DNA from: Dicyema japonicum | Lineage: Eukaryota > Dicyemida > Rhombozoa > Dicyemidae | Assembly (NCBI GenBank): GCA_011109175.1 | Contig: RDEW01000005.1 | Coordinates: 62,001-126,000, forward strand | DNA: 64,000 nucleotides | Direction of reading: 5' to 3' | In this document: one piece after another, positions 35,661 to 48,243 of the stretch | Numbering within the stretch: the first letter of the stretch is position 1 | Layout: every line of letters begins with the position of its first letter | Made by a program: the position numbers and the translations under genes | Notes under the pieces: generated by a model | Told to the model about the DNA's origin: nothing | Databases searched by the model: none | Seen by the model: only the letters and a program-made list of their open reading frames with translations

Positions 35661-36639
35661 CTTAAGTTTGAGTGTATATTTGAGCTGAAAATCTTTCCAA
35701 TGAGAAGTTTCCTTGAAACTGTGTTGAATCCTTTATTAATGACAACTGAGACCATCATTGTACGCATGTGAGGTGGAGCAACATTAAAACTATCGACAAT
35801 AAATTGTGACAACGTTGTATTGTGGTTGATCTTATAACAAAAAACCGTGCCTGAATCTAGGTTGAGGAAGAGATGCAGTAATAGCAGAGTACTAGTTTTC
35901 ACGTACTTTAAATAGAGTGAAGGTTAGTTTTTTCCAGATTTTGGGGATAATATTGCAGTTTACATACAAGTTAAAAATTCGCATGAGGTCGCCGAAGATA
36001 CTCTGTCAGGGCCGCAAATCCGTTAACTCTTTGATCCAGCAATAACTTCTAAAACCTGCTTTTTCTGATAATAGCTTATGGTATGGTTTCTTCTGGGAGA
36101 ACGCCTTAATATCCAGATGTTTCGAGAATGTTTTTGAAACTGATCACAGCGTGTGTATCTGGAGTAGAATTCCTAATTTAATCTGTTTTAGTGTTCTCAA
36201 GAATTGGTGAGATTGACTTTTTTGTTGAGGAGACTGACCTGGTGTCGCTATCTCACTGGACTTGAGTTCTCATACTCAAGCTGATGATTTCATTAGATTC
36301 TCTGATGACTTCCAAAGAGTTCGAGTCCATCGATCGGAATCGTCTCAAAAGGTTTCCTCAGCTTATGTCGTTGAGTGTACGAGAGTTGGGGTGAGTATAA
36401 AATTGGGAAAGGAATAAGCAGCCTTTTAAAGTGGCCTCATCTATCAAATGTATTTGTGATGAGGGTCCTCTAACTACTTCTTTGTCTAAAGTTCTTGAAA
36501 CTAATCTATCTTCCTATAGTTATTGAATCTGTTGAGTCTGTCGTGTTCGACTCCATAAAGCAAGTTCTGTTAAAAAGGGGAACATAAGGTTACATCGAGT
36601 TATGCGCTGAATCCATTTGGCCCTTCATCTGGAAAATAA
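35661..36639. other. Decayed, unassigned sequence
   Basis: Probably retroelement debris: a minus-strand frame at 35618-35902 and scattered coding-like patches, with no clear conserved block. Confidence 0.3.
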
Positions 36640-37010
36640 ATTTACTGAAAAACATTCGTCAAAAGATAGAAAATCTGCGAAATACAGCACTGTAGTACAC
36701 AGAAGCACCAAAGTTTTATAGCTGGGAAACTAAAAGTAATTTTAAAGGAGAGTACGTGAAAGTCCGATTGAAGACTCCAGGATATAAAACAATGTGAAGC
36801 ACTCAGAAGAGTACATGTAATACATCCAAAGAATTATGAGTGCTACCGTCTCAGATTATTGTTCCATCATATAGAAGACCTAGATCATTCCAAGAAATTG
36901 AGTTTATTAGAAGAGGATGGCCACTGGTATCAAGCTATGACCAAGCTTCCTCTCCAAAGAAACTACGTATGCATATCGCAGTTATCATCCCAAACTGCTC
37001 AGTATCAAGT
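36640..37010 (+). mobile_element. Helitron helicase remnant
   Basis: Plus-strand reading gives LYTEAPKFYSWETKSNF (about 36690), RRVHVIHPKNYECYRLRLLF (36805-36865) and LSLLEEDGHWYQAMTKL (36900-36950). This is the order YxxIPxxYxW ... HPxxxExxxLRLLL ... LLEDDxxW just ahead of the Pif1-like helicase core of Helitrons. The region between the last two blocks is shortened and stops are present. Confidence 0.7.
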
Positions 37011-37169
37011 TCAATAGTGGACGAAACCCTGAGGATTATGTAATGCAAGCATCTACAGATACCCTAAAATAAATAAAGTTATTACAAAGACCGGGGGTAA
37101 ATCCAAACTAACTAATTCATTGATCTTGACCTGCTCCAGCAGAACCTTAAACAAAGAACAGTTAACCAG

Positions 37170-37300
37170 AGGACGTTGTCAAGGGGACTGATGTTGGTTC
37201 CAGAACGTGTCTCCCGGTGGAAAGAATAGTTGGATCCTTTTGAATGTCGGCCAGGCGTTTCCAAACAATGGAGGTATTGGTCCAAGTTCGCCTATCAGCT
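37170..37300 (-). repeat. SINE-C fragment (diverged)
   Basis: TCTCCCGGTGGAAAGAATAG and CCTTTTGAATGTCGGCCAGG are the reverse of the SINE-C centre at 18565-18620. Confidence 0.55.
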
Positions 37301-37373
37301 ATTATTATGGTGCTAACCACCGTTGCCTCCATTTTAAGTGTGAATAAATAATAAAGAATATCAGATATAAAAG

Positions 37374-37720
37374 TTATTTATTAATATTTTTTCTAATAAA
37401 ATTCATCCTCTGATTATGAATATCCATTCTCCGAGGTCTTTTTGCAGCACGAAAGTCATCCAAAAACACAACGTCAGGAATGTACATTCTCCATACACGA
37501 TCCAAGTAAAAGTTAATATCCTTAGGTTCCACAAGTGGGGACTTTCTGTGATTAGCAATCTTAGAAGATCCACTCACAATGCTGTCAATAAAGTCACTAG
37601 TAGCATCCAAGATAGCCTGACTCATTATATACCAATAACTGTTTGTGCTTCAGGATCAAGAGTTATATTCATATCAACTGAGTCTATCAAGTCTTTGACT
37701 TTCTTTTTATTAAATATAGA
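37374..37720 (-). CDS. TAF12: TAF12, histone-fold subunit of TFIID/SAGA
   Basis: TAF12 pairs with TAF4 through an H2B-like histone fold in TFIID and SAGA. Minus-strand exons read VKDLIDSVDMNITLDPEAQT, a 23-nt intron (37617-37639), then AILDATSDFIDSIVSGSSKI, ANHRKSPLVEPKDINFYLDR, VWRMYIPDV and the C-terminus HNQRMNFIRKNINK, stop at 37374. This covers the whole histone fold and matches the family without gaps. The N-terminal region common in TAF12 is absent or on an exon I could not fix: no in-frame ATG precedes VKDLIDSVD in the same exon, so the 5' end is approximate. Confidence 0.93.
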
Positions 37721-37830
37721 GTATTTAAAGCATCATAGTGAGTTGGAAGGAGGGTTGGAGGTTTCATTACACAACAAGAAACAAATATTTTTTATTAATA
37801 AATTAAATAATTTTATTTATAATATTTAAT

Positions 37831-38774
37831 AAAATCAAAATTTTTAACTTTTTTAAAATTATTTTAGCAAGAAAGACAAACTTGTTTTGACAGCTACCAA
37901 CAAATTACAACATAAAATTAAAATTATTCCCCAATTATGATTGAAAAGAAAATAAATCCCATGCAAGAACTCAGTCAAGATTCTTGGAGTGACCTTTGAC
38001 ACACTGATGACTGACTTTCAATGTATTCAATGCATTAGCACTAAAATTGAACCTTTTCAAATTCAAAAGATCATTAAACTCAGCATCCCTAGCCAGCACA
38101 AATGTTGAGAAAATTGAAAATTAATGTTAAGAAAATTAACTCATGTGCGTCGAGGTTTATTAGTGTAGCCAGTCGTCCCAGCTTGATTACATAAACATTT
38201 TCTTGAATCTGGCCAATTCATAACACTGCTGCCGTTTAAAGCATTCCACCTCCTCCACCAGACCATGTAAACCGACTTGAATAATCCTTCAATCATTCAG
38301 TCTGAAGACTGAGACGTACTCTTGATTTCAAAAAAATTATTTCTCAGCGACGAATCGGGCTCCAGACTGCCTTCTTCGAACTACCTTTCGATGATGATGT
38401 GCGAAACTTTCTGTTACCCAAGCCCTCCGTAGAGTATCAGAGACTTGTGGATGCGTCCAGTTCTATCTGCTGTTCGCTTCAGAACAGCTGACCTCATACA
38501 AGTTAGCGAGCTGGGGTTAACTAGCTTACATAGTTAATCAACGAAAGAGTATCTCCTTTAGAGGAATCAATCAGAAACAACGGTAGGGTTTCCTGGGTTT
38601 TTTTCTGAAGCCCATTTGGGAAAAAACCTACTCTTGCTGAGGAATCCCGATCAGTCCTTAAGAAGAACACCACTAGATCTGAGGTACTATAAGTTTGGAT
38701 CACTTAACTAGTTAGCACTTTTTTTCTTTGCAGTCGTGAGTTTCTTAAATAAAAAATATAAAATGAAGAATATA
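37831..38774. other. Intergenic between TAF12 and RTN4IP1
   Basis: Mostly AT-rich. A patch at 38300-38500 (plus-strand LFELPFDDD-like reading, LLPKPSVEYQRLVDASSS) may be LINE-F C-terminal debris but is not secure. Confidence 0.3.
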
Positions 38775-39980
38775 TCATTTAATATTAATAACGACCTTTC
38801 CCAATACTCCTCCCTCCTTGAGTCGATGGTACGCAGTAGGTAGTGAATCAAAATCATACACAGAGTCAACCGTACTAATAATCTTAATTATACACAATGG
38901 TCACTTTGTTGTCGTCAATTAACATCCCAATGTAGTCGAGGGCTTTAACATCGGATTTGAAGAAACCATATATATATTTTTTATCAGTTAAGTATCTTTT
39001 GAAGGGATCTACCATCACTTCAGGAAGACCCGTCAGTCCACGTGACTCGAAATTATGTATAAACGGAGAACTTGTTGACACAAATTTTCCATTTCTACTG
39101 CATTTGATTTTCTTAAGGAAATCATCATCAGTTGTAGGAAGAAAGTTAAGCACCAAATCATAACCATCACCCCCAAGATAGTTTATTTCATCAATGTAGT
39201 CATCTTTAGAGGAATCAACGACAAAATCAGCATTTAGGGAGGTCACAAAGTCAATAGCATGGCTTTTACACGTAGCAACTATAGATCCACCACTGAGAGC
39301 AAACTTCAGATACTGTACTGCAAACGAACCAACACCCCCAGATGAACCAAGCACAAGACACCGTAAATTTGACCCAACTAAGTCGTAAAAGGATATCCCA
39401 ATAAATCCTAAACTCCCAAAGAATGTATTGGCTACAAAAGGAATAGCTGCAGCTTCCACGTCAGTAATACTATTAGGACGGTGTGATAACTAAAAAATTA
39501 GCAAATCTCTTGCCTCAGAATCCTTCACTTTTATAAATGTGGAGTGAGATCCCATTGGTTTAAATACACCGAGAGATCCCCATACTCGGTCGCCAACTTT
39601 AAACTTTGAGCAGCACTGACCAACGCTAGTGACAACACCACTAAAGTCCCTTCCAGGGACAAGTGGAAATATCGAACGGGGAAATATCTTACCAGTATTT
39701 TGAAGAAAAGTAACAATTTTGGATATACGTCTACCGTATCCCTCTATTTTAACATTAAATGGTAACCAATCATCATTAAATCAATAGGATTTACACTAGC
39801 AGCATGGACTCGAACAATGACTTCATTAGTTCGATAAACTCGAAGGACTGGGAAGTTGGTCATATTCAGTGATTCAATTCCTCCATAAGAGTTGACACAC
39901 CAAGCACTCTTATTTACTAATAAATATTTTATAGCTTTATGATTATTTAATCTAAGAAGATTTGCAGTCACAACAAACAT
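38775..39980 (-). CDS. RTN4IP1: RTN4IP1-like mitochondrial NAD(P)H oxidoreductase
   Basis: RTN4IP1 (OPA10) is a mitochondrial zinc-free medium-chain dehydrogenase/quinone reductase linked to coenzyme Q synthesis. Minus strand: ATG at 39980 with a basic, hydrophobic start fit for mitochondrial import, SYGGIESLNM, NEVIVRVHAASVNPIDLMMI, a 23-nt intron (39744-39766), FPLVPGRDFSGVV, KVGDRVWGSL, a 24-nt GC-AG intron (39490-39513), LSHRPNSITDVEAAAIPFVA, the nucleotide-binding motif VLGSSGGVGSFAVQ, DFVVDSSKDDYIDEI, then a 19-nt intron near 38885-38903 and the C-terminus HRLKEGGVLGKVVINIK, stop at 38775. Family coverage is end to end. Confidence 0.95.
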
Positions 39981-39997
39981 GATAAATTTAGAATTTA

Positions 39998-40050
39998 AAT
40001 TAAAATATATTAATACTGATAAATTAAAATATATTAATACTGATAATTTA
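39998..40050. repeat. AT-rich tandem repeat, about 26 bp x 2
   Basis: Two and a partial third unit of TTAAAATATATTAATACTGA at the 5' side of RTN4IP1. Confidence 0.7.
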
Positions 40051-40089
40051 AAATATTTTTGGTGAGGTGTTGACGTGTCTCGTTTCTTG

Positions 40090-41113
40090 ATTGGATCGCA
40101 GCTGGTGACGTGGCTCTTGATCTCAATGTCTGGAAAACACAGTATCAAGCCATTGGACTTCTCCCTTTCACGTTTAACGTCAGGGGACTCTCTAGCGTTT
40201 GGAAACGGAAGGAACTGGTCGAGGATCTTTCAAAATACAAGATTTCAATCGCCTGCCTTCAGGAGACCAAACTTATAAACGGGATCGAAGAACAACATGG
40301 GGACTTTCGACTAATCTTCCTTCCAGGTGGAAACAAGCACTATGGGCTAGGATTTGCAGTCAGGAATGATCTATCCAAGAGAGTCTGACGATATTACATG
40401 TGAATGATAGAATCGGGGTGTTACAATTGAAACTGGATGACCTCAACCCGTCGAAGAAATATCTAACTATAATAAACGTGTACGCCCCTCACAGTGGATG
40501 GCTTAATAAAAACCCTGATGTGATTGATGACTTTTACACCAGTCTTTCTGCCGTTTTCTCCATGTATGCTCTCTCAACACTAGTAATGATCGCAGGAGAC
40601 CTAAATGCGAAAGCTGGCACCCAGGTTACGACCGATGAGACATTCATGGGAAGGCATGGTAGGGGGAAAAGAAATCTCCCGGGAACTCTACTAGCTAACT
40701 TCTGTCAAACGAACAACATATTTTTATGCAATACAGCCTTTATGCATCCAGCCAGACATAGATCTACGTGGTCGGGACACAGAACAAACCCGAAGGGCGA
40801 GTGATAAATATGTACAACCAGGTCGACTATATCATATGCAAGCAAAAAGATCGAGGAATTATACTTGATGCACGAGCTTATGGTGGATCGATTATCGACA
40901 GCGACCACAAAATGGTTATTGCTAGACTTTCTCTAAAAGATTTATGGTACTACAAAGAACGAAACGGAAGCACATTGAAACCACAGAACCCAACTATAGA
41001 CGTTATAATTTGGAAGTGGATGAAACTAACCAGTGATTTGCTAACTCGTGTTGCACATGCTTTGTCAAGTCCTATGACATAGCGATAAGTGCTTATAATA
41101 ATAATAATCACAA
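40090..41113 (+). mobile_element. LINE-D copy: endonuclease joined directly to 3' tail
   Basis: Plus strand holds an almost complete AP-endonuclease-like domain: FNVRGLSSVWKRKELVEDLS, SIACLQETKLI (catalytic Glu), HYGLGFAVRNDLS, a frameshift near 40390, NDRIGVLQLKL, TIINVYAPHSG, AGDLNAKAG (catalytic Asp/Asn), ETFMGRHGRGKRN, MHPARHRSTWSGHR, YNQVDYIICK and SDHKMVIARLS (catalytic Asp-His). After about 40980 the RT is missing and the text passes into LTRVAHALSSPMT and the LINE-D tail (GCGATAAGTGCTTA then TAA repeats, 41084-41107). This is the best-preserved endonuclease in the window. Confidence 0.88.
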
Positions 41114-41290
41114 TTGAGAAAAATGTCTAAAAGGCAATGGATACAAAAGGATGCATTTCGTCTAAAGGTCCTTACGTTCAATGCTAGAGGCTTATCTACG
41201 ACCTGGTCGAGGAAGATTCTCTGTGACGACCTGGAGAGATACGACGTATCTATTGGGTGCCTATACTACCTGGGACAATACTTGGTTATA
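41114..41290 (+). mobile_element. LINE-D 5' end fragment
   Basis: Starts immediately after the previous tail: KVLTFNARGLSTTWSRKIL and CDDLERYDVSIGC match the first 45 residues of the endonuclease at 40170-40260, then the match stops at the SINE-E border. Confidence 0.75.
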
Positions 41291-41299
41291 CGATGCTAA

Positions 41300-41515
41300 A
41301 AGGGTTTGACGAGTGACGCCGTCATCAGTGGATACTCACTACGGAACTGGATAGTCTAGAAAGGACCCACACACAAGAAAAAAAGTGAAGATCATTCCTT
41401 GGTTCTACGATTAGTTAAAAATTAACTGTTCTTTACTTAAATAAAGTGTGTGCTCTGTTTATGCGGAGCTATAAATATATGGCTCTCGTGAAAAGGCTGT
41501 TATTATTCGATCTAG
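41300..41515 (+). repeat. SINE-E copy
   Basis: Reverse match of 5465-5670: GTGGATACTCACTACGGAAC, CTTACTTAAATAAAGTGTGT (with a single-base start difference) and the LINE-D-like tail GGCTCTCGTGAAAAGGCTGT followed by TATTAT. It is inserted against, or replaces, the continuation of the LINE-D piece at 41114. Confidence 0.75.
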
Positions 41516-42160
41516 TTCTTTCTCTGTTGATTTTGCCTAGATGGCCCCTCTTTGGTAAATATTTTTCATTGGGTGTCCCCAAAAGGTCTTTTTATGTCTT
41601 TCGATTTTCCTCAATATTCAAAGATTATTTGAATACGGACTGCGTTGATTTTGGGACTTGAGTGGACGAAAGATTATCTGATTTATAATTTTTTCCTTCC
41701 ACTAGGTGGCAAAGATGCTGTTTCAACAAACCTCAATCATCTTGGCTCTCACTGGGTAATGAAATTCCTTAAAAAAGATCCAGAGATTCAAGGTGAAGAC
41801 TATCAACTCATTTAGAACATCTGGAAGAACTCATGTATCACGCCGAGGCTGAAAATTGGTAACTCGAAAGATGATCTCTATATCGCTCAGTGTCTCTAAC
41901 ATGGATTATGTCGAAAGTGTTAGAGAAACTTCTACTAAAATTGACTTCCCCTGCTGTATTAATGTCTGCTTTACAGCAATGTTTTAGAAATGGCGGTCAA
42001 CCACCACTCACCTGAAATCCTTTTCCCAGTTTATTACAAACGGTTTTAATGCAAAAAGAACATCAAGAATTTCCGAGCTACATGAGGAGTTCTCTGTCAA
42101 AGGTAACACTGTAAAGCGGACAAGATCTTGGCTATTACCGAATAACAAGGTTTTCCCTGT
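41516..42160 (+). mobile_element. Possible RT remnant
   Basis: Plus-strand patches CITPRLKIGNSKDDL and WIMSKVLEKLLLKLTSPAVL followed by CFRNGGQPPLT (41830-42010) follow the pattern of the first jockey-type RT blocks (I.P..K.G, S.VLEKLL, FR.G...T). Several frame changes. Tentative. Confidence 0.4.
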
Positions 42161-43803
42161 CACTCATGTTGTTCAAATTTTTTGATGATATGATCCATGG
42201 TTCTCATCACGTGCGAACGACCTAACCATATATTACCCGGATGCATGCTGTCAGTGTCGTCTAATTTGCGATTTACTCTATTTACTTATGATAGAAGGTC
42301 CAAACGTGAGTTCATTATTCCTTGATGACATCCCTATCCCCACTACAAGATATCACATGATTTTCGGTCACATGCTGATGACATTAACACACCAAGCTTA
42401 TGTCAAGTTTACTGATTGAAAGGAGATCCAGTGAGGAGTTCAACCTATTCGAGGCAGAACCCATGTCACTTGAACTGTCCCCCACATTTAACCTCACTGA
42501 ATTTCAGTGATAATAAAAAATCATTCATTGATTATTGAATACTAAAGATAATAGAACAACCTATATTGGTAGTCCACAACATGTGCACGAGGTTTTTCTG
42601 ATGCTGTTTTTCTGTACCCACGAGCTACTCTTTCGGCAGAATTGAAGAAGAATGGGTTTTGTTTGAAATCACTGGCTTCTATAGCTGACGAAAAGAAAAG
42701 ATCAGATTCATATTAATAACTAATATTGTTGGAAATATTAATGGTTAATTGGTTGGAATGTTGAGGTGGTAACATTTCACACAATATGTACTTAATGATA
42801 GATGAAACTTCCTGTCGTGATCGTGGACCAGGTTATGAGAGATATTAGAAACCCTAAGATCTGAACAAAGGAAGAATCGTGCACGTAATATTCGAGATTA
42901 AACCTCGTCCATTCCAAAATTGAAAGAACTCTGAGGATCACTAGTCAAGCTGTTACGATAGTTCCGAACTAAATCACTCTTTAGAGAATTTATTCAAACA
43001 TTGCTGTTTCTAAAACTTATAAAAGAAAAACAAAATACGGTTTATATTGAAGAATAATATATTTGAAGTCTCATAGGGAGTACCCCATAATATAGCGATG
43101 GAGGAGTACTTTGTAAATATTAGGGCACGTTTCTGTGGACAACCACGAGTAAACGCTTCCTGGGATAGTTGATGCTGATATCAAGTAAGTCAAATTTGGA
43201 AAACATCTCTACGTCTTGACGGAGATCCCACACGACCATGCAAGGTAGTTTGATTATTCCCAACGTCACACGTGTAAAACAATAGCTTTTATGGTTTTAC
43301 GTGTGCTGCTTTAATAATTGTAGTGGAAAAATGCGATTCTTATCTATGGAGATACAAAAATAATGCTGCATTCTATGGAGATAAGAATGATTGAGGTTTT
43401 ATACCAACAAACGAAATCATTTTGGATGGCTCTATAGTTTGCTTAGAAGGTTGAAGGTCTGTGATATCGTATCCAAGTGCCCTTTCTAGCAGGTTTAAGT
43501 GTTTTAATTAATGTGGTTTGATTGCCAATAAAGTGACAATCACATGTGTCCCTTGTGATCGATATCCTCCCGATAAAGATATTCTGAACATAACGACTAC
43601 TGTATGGATTTTATTAAAGATTCTCGTGCTGATAGATTCTTTATTCCAAATCCTAAATTTACATTGAAAAGTTTGCAAAAAAGTTGACAAGAAATAACTT
43701 TTCGGCTTATTTCCCTACAGATCGTCAGGAGAATGTGGGGAAACGGTTAGACCAAGACTGAGAATTTACCACTACAATGTGCCTAATAAATTATAAAAAT
43801 ATA
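42161..43803. other. Unassigned sequence
   Basis: Both strands were read without finding a conserved block. Moderately AT-rich. Probably old element debris downstream of the HIPK-like gene. Confidence 0.3.
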
Positions 43804-45390
<1,587 letters not shown>

Positions 45391-45916
45391 ACAGTACTCA
45401 TGACTTGATTAGCATATTCAGAGTAGTATGCGGAACTAGTGGAATCATTCCTCTTAGTGTTATAGATTGGTTATACAGTTATCATTGGGAGTTTGCTGAT
45501 TTTGTTGGTCTTTAATTTCATAAGAGGCTGATTCACTTTGTAAATGTCGTGTTTCTTGGGCATTGATGTTGCAATTATCGGTCTAACTGTTTATAAATAG
45601 TGCTTGTATCGGTGATTTCGTAATTTGGTCGAATAATAGTGCGCAAAGAACTGGTCAGTTGCCAAACAATTATTCAAAATTATATCGACCAAGCATTGTC
45701 AATAAATTTTATTGCTATAATTTTTATTATGCAGTTGAAGTAATCATTTTATAATAAATCAATGAATTGCTAATTCAAGAAAAGCAGCCTCTAATCAATC
45801 TCTTTATTCCCATCGATTTCATGGTATTTTAAGAAATAATTTAAGAAATATTAATTATTGTGGTCGATTAATAATATGCATTCAATATGGCTCATTATTA
45901 GTAGTCATTAGTTAGC
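45391..45916. other. Spacer between two same-strand genes
   Basis: AT-rich. It separates CCDC42/CFAP73 from the HIPK-like gene; no element recognised. Confidence 0.35.
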
Positions 45917-47054
45917 TTAGTTGTGTTTTGCCTTCATCGTTGAAATGCTGTCCTCCGCCAACTGACAAACGTACGACTTGTCAGTAATAAACTTCTCACA
46001 AAAATGATTAAACAAAACCTCAACAAAAATCAATTTCTCTTGGTAAGTATCCAGTTTGCTTGCGTATGAGCTTTCTCCCAAGAACGAGGCACAACTTTCC
46101 GTGAGGGAGTTGATGACCATGAATATTTTACTGAACAGAACTTGACGATCCCTCTCTATACTGTTCCTTCTCAAACACTTTAGCATAAAGTCGTCATTAA
46201 TTTCTTTCTGCACGTAATATTCATTCTGCAGTGATTTATTTTACTTAAAATTGATATTTTCATATTTTCGTGGCTTTTCCTCATCTCCTCAAACTCCAAT
46301 CTTTTCTCCTCCAACTGCCTATATAATAGAGTCTACCTTATTCCCTATTTCGACACTGTGTTTCAGTAAAAAGTCGTTAGTTTCCTTCAACGTGTTGTAA
46401 CGGGAAATTATACTTCCAATGTCCCGCTCCCCGTCAAGGAAGAATTCTAAAATGTGATTTATTCTCACCTGGAGGCATTATGTTCAGGGTTTGAGTCAGA
46501 AATTCCTTGTATATTTCATTTTTCATCATTTTTTCCTTCAACTCATTGCAGCTAAGATTACTTAATGGTTCTACCTGAAATTGTCCATTTTGTACAACAT
46601 TCGAAGGGATTCAAACTCATTTTTCTTGTTTTCCGTCAAAACAAGTTCTCTCTTGTATTTTTGGATGGCTCTGAGTCTCTTTGAGTCATTCTCGTCAATA
46701 TATTTCTTGAACCTCTCACACTTTTCTTTAAGCTTAACTTGTAAAACCAATATACTTCATTTTGAGCCCTTCTCAACTTATCCTTCCTAATTTTGAACTG
46801 TTCCATCTTTTCGTTAAACTCTGCCTTTTTGACTGCGAGACTTTGTTCAATTTGCTCATTCTCGACCTCCTTCTTAAGAAGGGCGGTATCTATGAATGGT
46901 TCCCTCGTGTCACTGCTAGCATACAATTTAGCCTTTTCAATGATTTTATCAATTTTGATATTGACACTATCACTAACAAATATTATAGGTTGTGCAACAG
47001 TTGAGGTTGAGTGAGAAAGAACTTTGTGGGCTCAACATCACAATTAGTCGACAT
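45917..47054 (-). CDS. CCDC42/CFAP73-family coiled-coil ciliary protein
   Basis: Members of this family are axonemal/sperm-flagellum coiled-coil proteins; CFAP73 is an inner-arm dynein modifier. Minus strand: ATG at 47054 (MSTNCDVEPTKFF), a 26-nt intron (46973-46998), DKIIEKAKLYASSDTREPFI, LAVKKAEFNEKMEQFKIRKD, KLRRAQNE, a 23-nt intron, CERFKKYIDENDSKRLRAIQ (the family signature FxxFIxENDxKRxRA), YKEFLTQTLNIMPPEFFL, ISRYNTLKETNDFLLKH, LEEKRLEFEEMRKSHEN, a 19-nt intron, then a C-terminal helical part ending ISTMKAKHN, stop at 45917. The chain is almost wholly coiled-coil. Whether it is CCDC42 or CFAP73 cannot be decided by eye. Confidence 0.85.
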
Positions 47055-47069
47055 AACTATGACAACAAT

Positions 47070-47937
47070 ATTATTTCTTATAAAGTGAGTTATCAAATAT
47101 ATAATTATGCACAGAATTAGGGACCAGATAGTCAATTGGAAACCCTTCTCTGACGGCCTTTCTGAAATAACAGTCACGACAACCTTATGCTAGTCGAAGA
47201 TATGTTATTTGATATAAAATCCTCAAAGAAGAACAGTTTAGCCTAAAATATACAAGTAATACAACTCTCTCATCTCTAAGAATGATGTTAGCATTTATAA
47301 TATCATCCATCGAGCATCCACTCCTATCAGCAACAGCCATCCCGTAGTGATAAACCAAACGTTCAATCTACAAAATTATATATCAACGAAACATCCTCTC
47401 TCTTCCACAGATTTGGAATATTGAAGGAAGCCAACATATCCATCCCACACAATCCAACCAACTTTACATTCCCATAGTGTCCCAATCTAAGGGGATCTTG
47501 ACGTTATTTCAAAATAGAACCATTCTGATCGTCCAATAATTGTCGGAAATGATCAAACACGTGTCTTGTGGGAGTCCACTCATCCCTATTGGCCTCCCAG
47601 CTACTTACTCTACCAGTTCATCCGTTTACAATACTTTACGAATCCATTGGAAGATTCAGAAGCCAGTCTACACATTTCAATGCGATGTTTTGGAGAAGAT
47701 AACCCTAAAATTTAGATACAAGTGAAATACTCGTTTGCCATATTTTTGGTTAACCGGGCTTATTATGCATGATATGACTCTGAGATTATCTCGGGCGAGT
47801 CGATTTTTTGCCAGTTCAATGAATTACATACAATTCTAACCTATAATACGCAAGTGGGATATTGTAATTGGATTGAAGGAACCACAGAACAACAAGACAA
47901 CATTTATATGACCATTTTTATGGATAGCACTATTCAT
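47070..47937 (-). CDS. NMNAT: Nicotinamide-nucleotide adenylyltransferase (NMNAT)
   Basis: NMNAT joins NMN and ATP to make NAD+. Minus strand: ATG at 47937, VVLLFCGSFNPITISHLR (the GSFNPxxxxH nucleotidyltransferase motif), ELAKNRLARDNLRVISCIIS, PKHRIEMCRLASES, FVKVSSWEANRDEW (across a 25-nt intron), KLVGLCGMDMLASFNIPNLW, IERLVYHYGMAVADRSG, then SNNISSTSIRKAV (the ISST.IR signature) and REGFPIDYLVPNSV, ending DNSLYKK at 47070. End-to-end match. Two junctions are untidy: after SHLR no simple GT-AG intron restores frame (47840-47860), and before PKHRIE a 34-nt GC-AG intron works better than a GT-AG one. The next gene's ATG lies only 15 nt beyond this stop on the same strand. Confidence 0.93.
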
Positions 47938-48243
47938 TGCAGTTTATGGTCGAACCAAAGAACTTCATGACGTTATTATTTTATAATAAAAATATTTATC
48001 ATAATATTTTAATAATTTTAGATTTAAACAAGATTATCATTAAATTATTAGATTAACTTTAACTTTGATAATCATAAAATGATAATTTGAGATAAATGCA
48101 AAGGGGGACGATATCGGTAAATCCTCCAACCTCCTATTGTTTGAAACCTTAGTATCGTTTCTCATGCCAATAATTAGGTTAAATGGGATATTTTGGCAAT
48201 AATAATATATTGTTGTGATGGCGTGCGCGTGAGCTTCTACTGA
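47938..48243. other. AT-rich 5' flank of NMNAT
   Basis: Very AT-rich; no element recognised. Promoter side of the NMNAT cluster by position. Confidence 0.35.

Noticed and set aside
37416-37829. Plus-strand frame of 137 codons
   Set aside because: Antisense of TAF12.
47070-47760. Diacylglycerol-lipase-like reading of the C-terminal exons
   Set aside because: The full set of motifs (GSFNP, GMDMLASFNIPNLW, ISSTSIRKA) fits NMNAT end to end.
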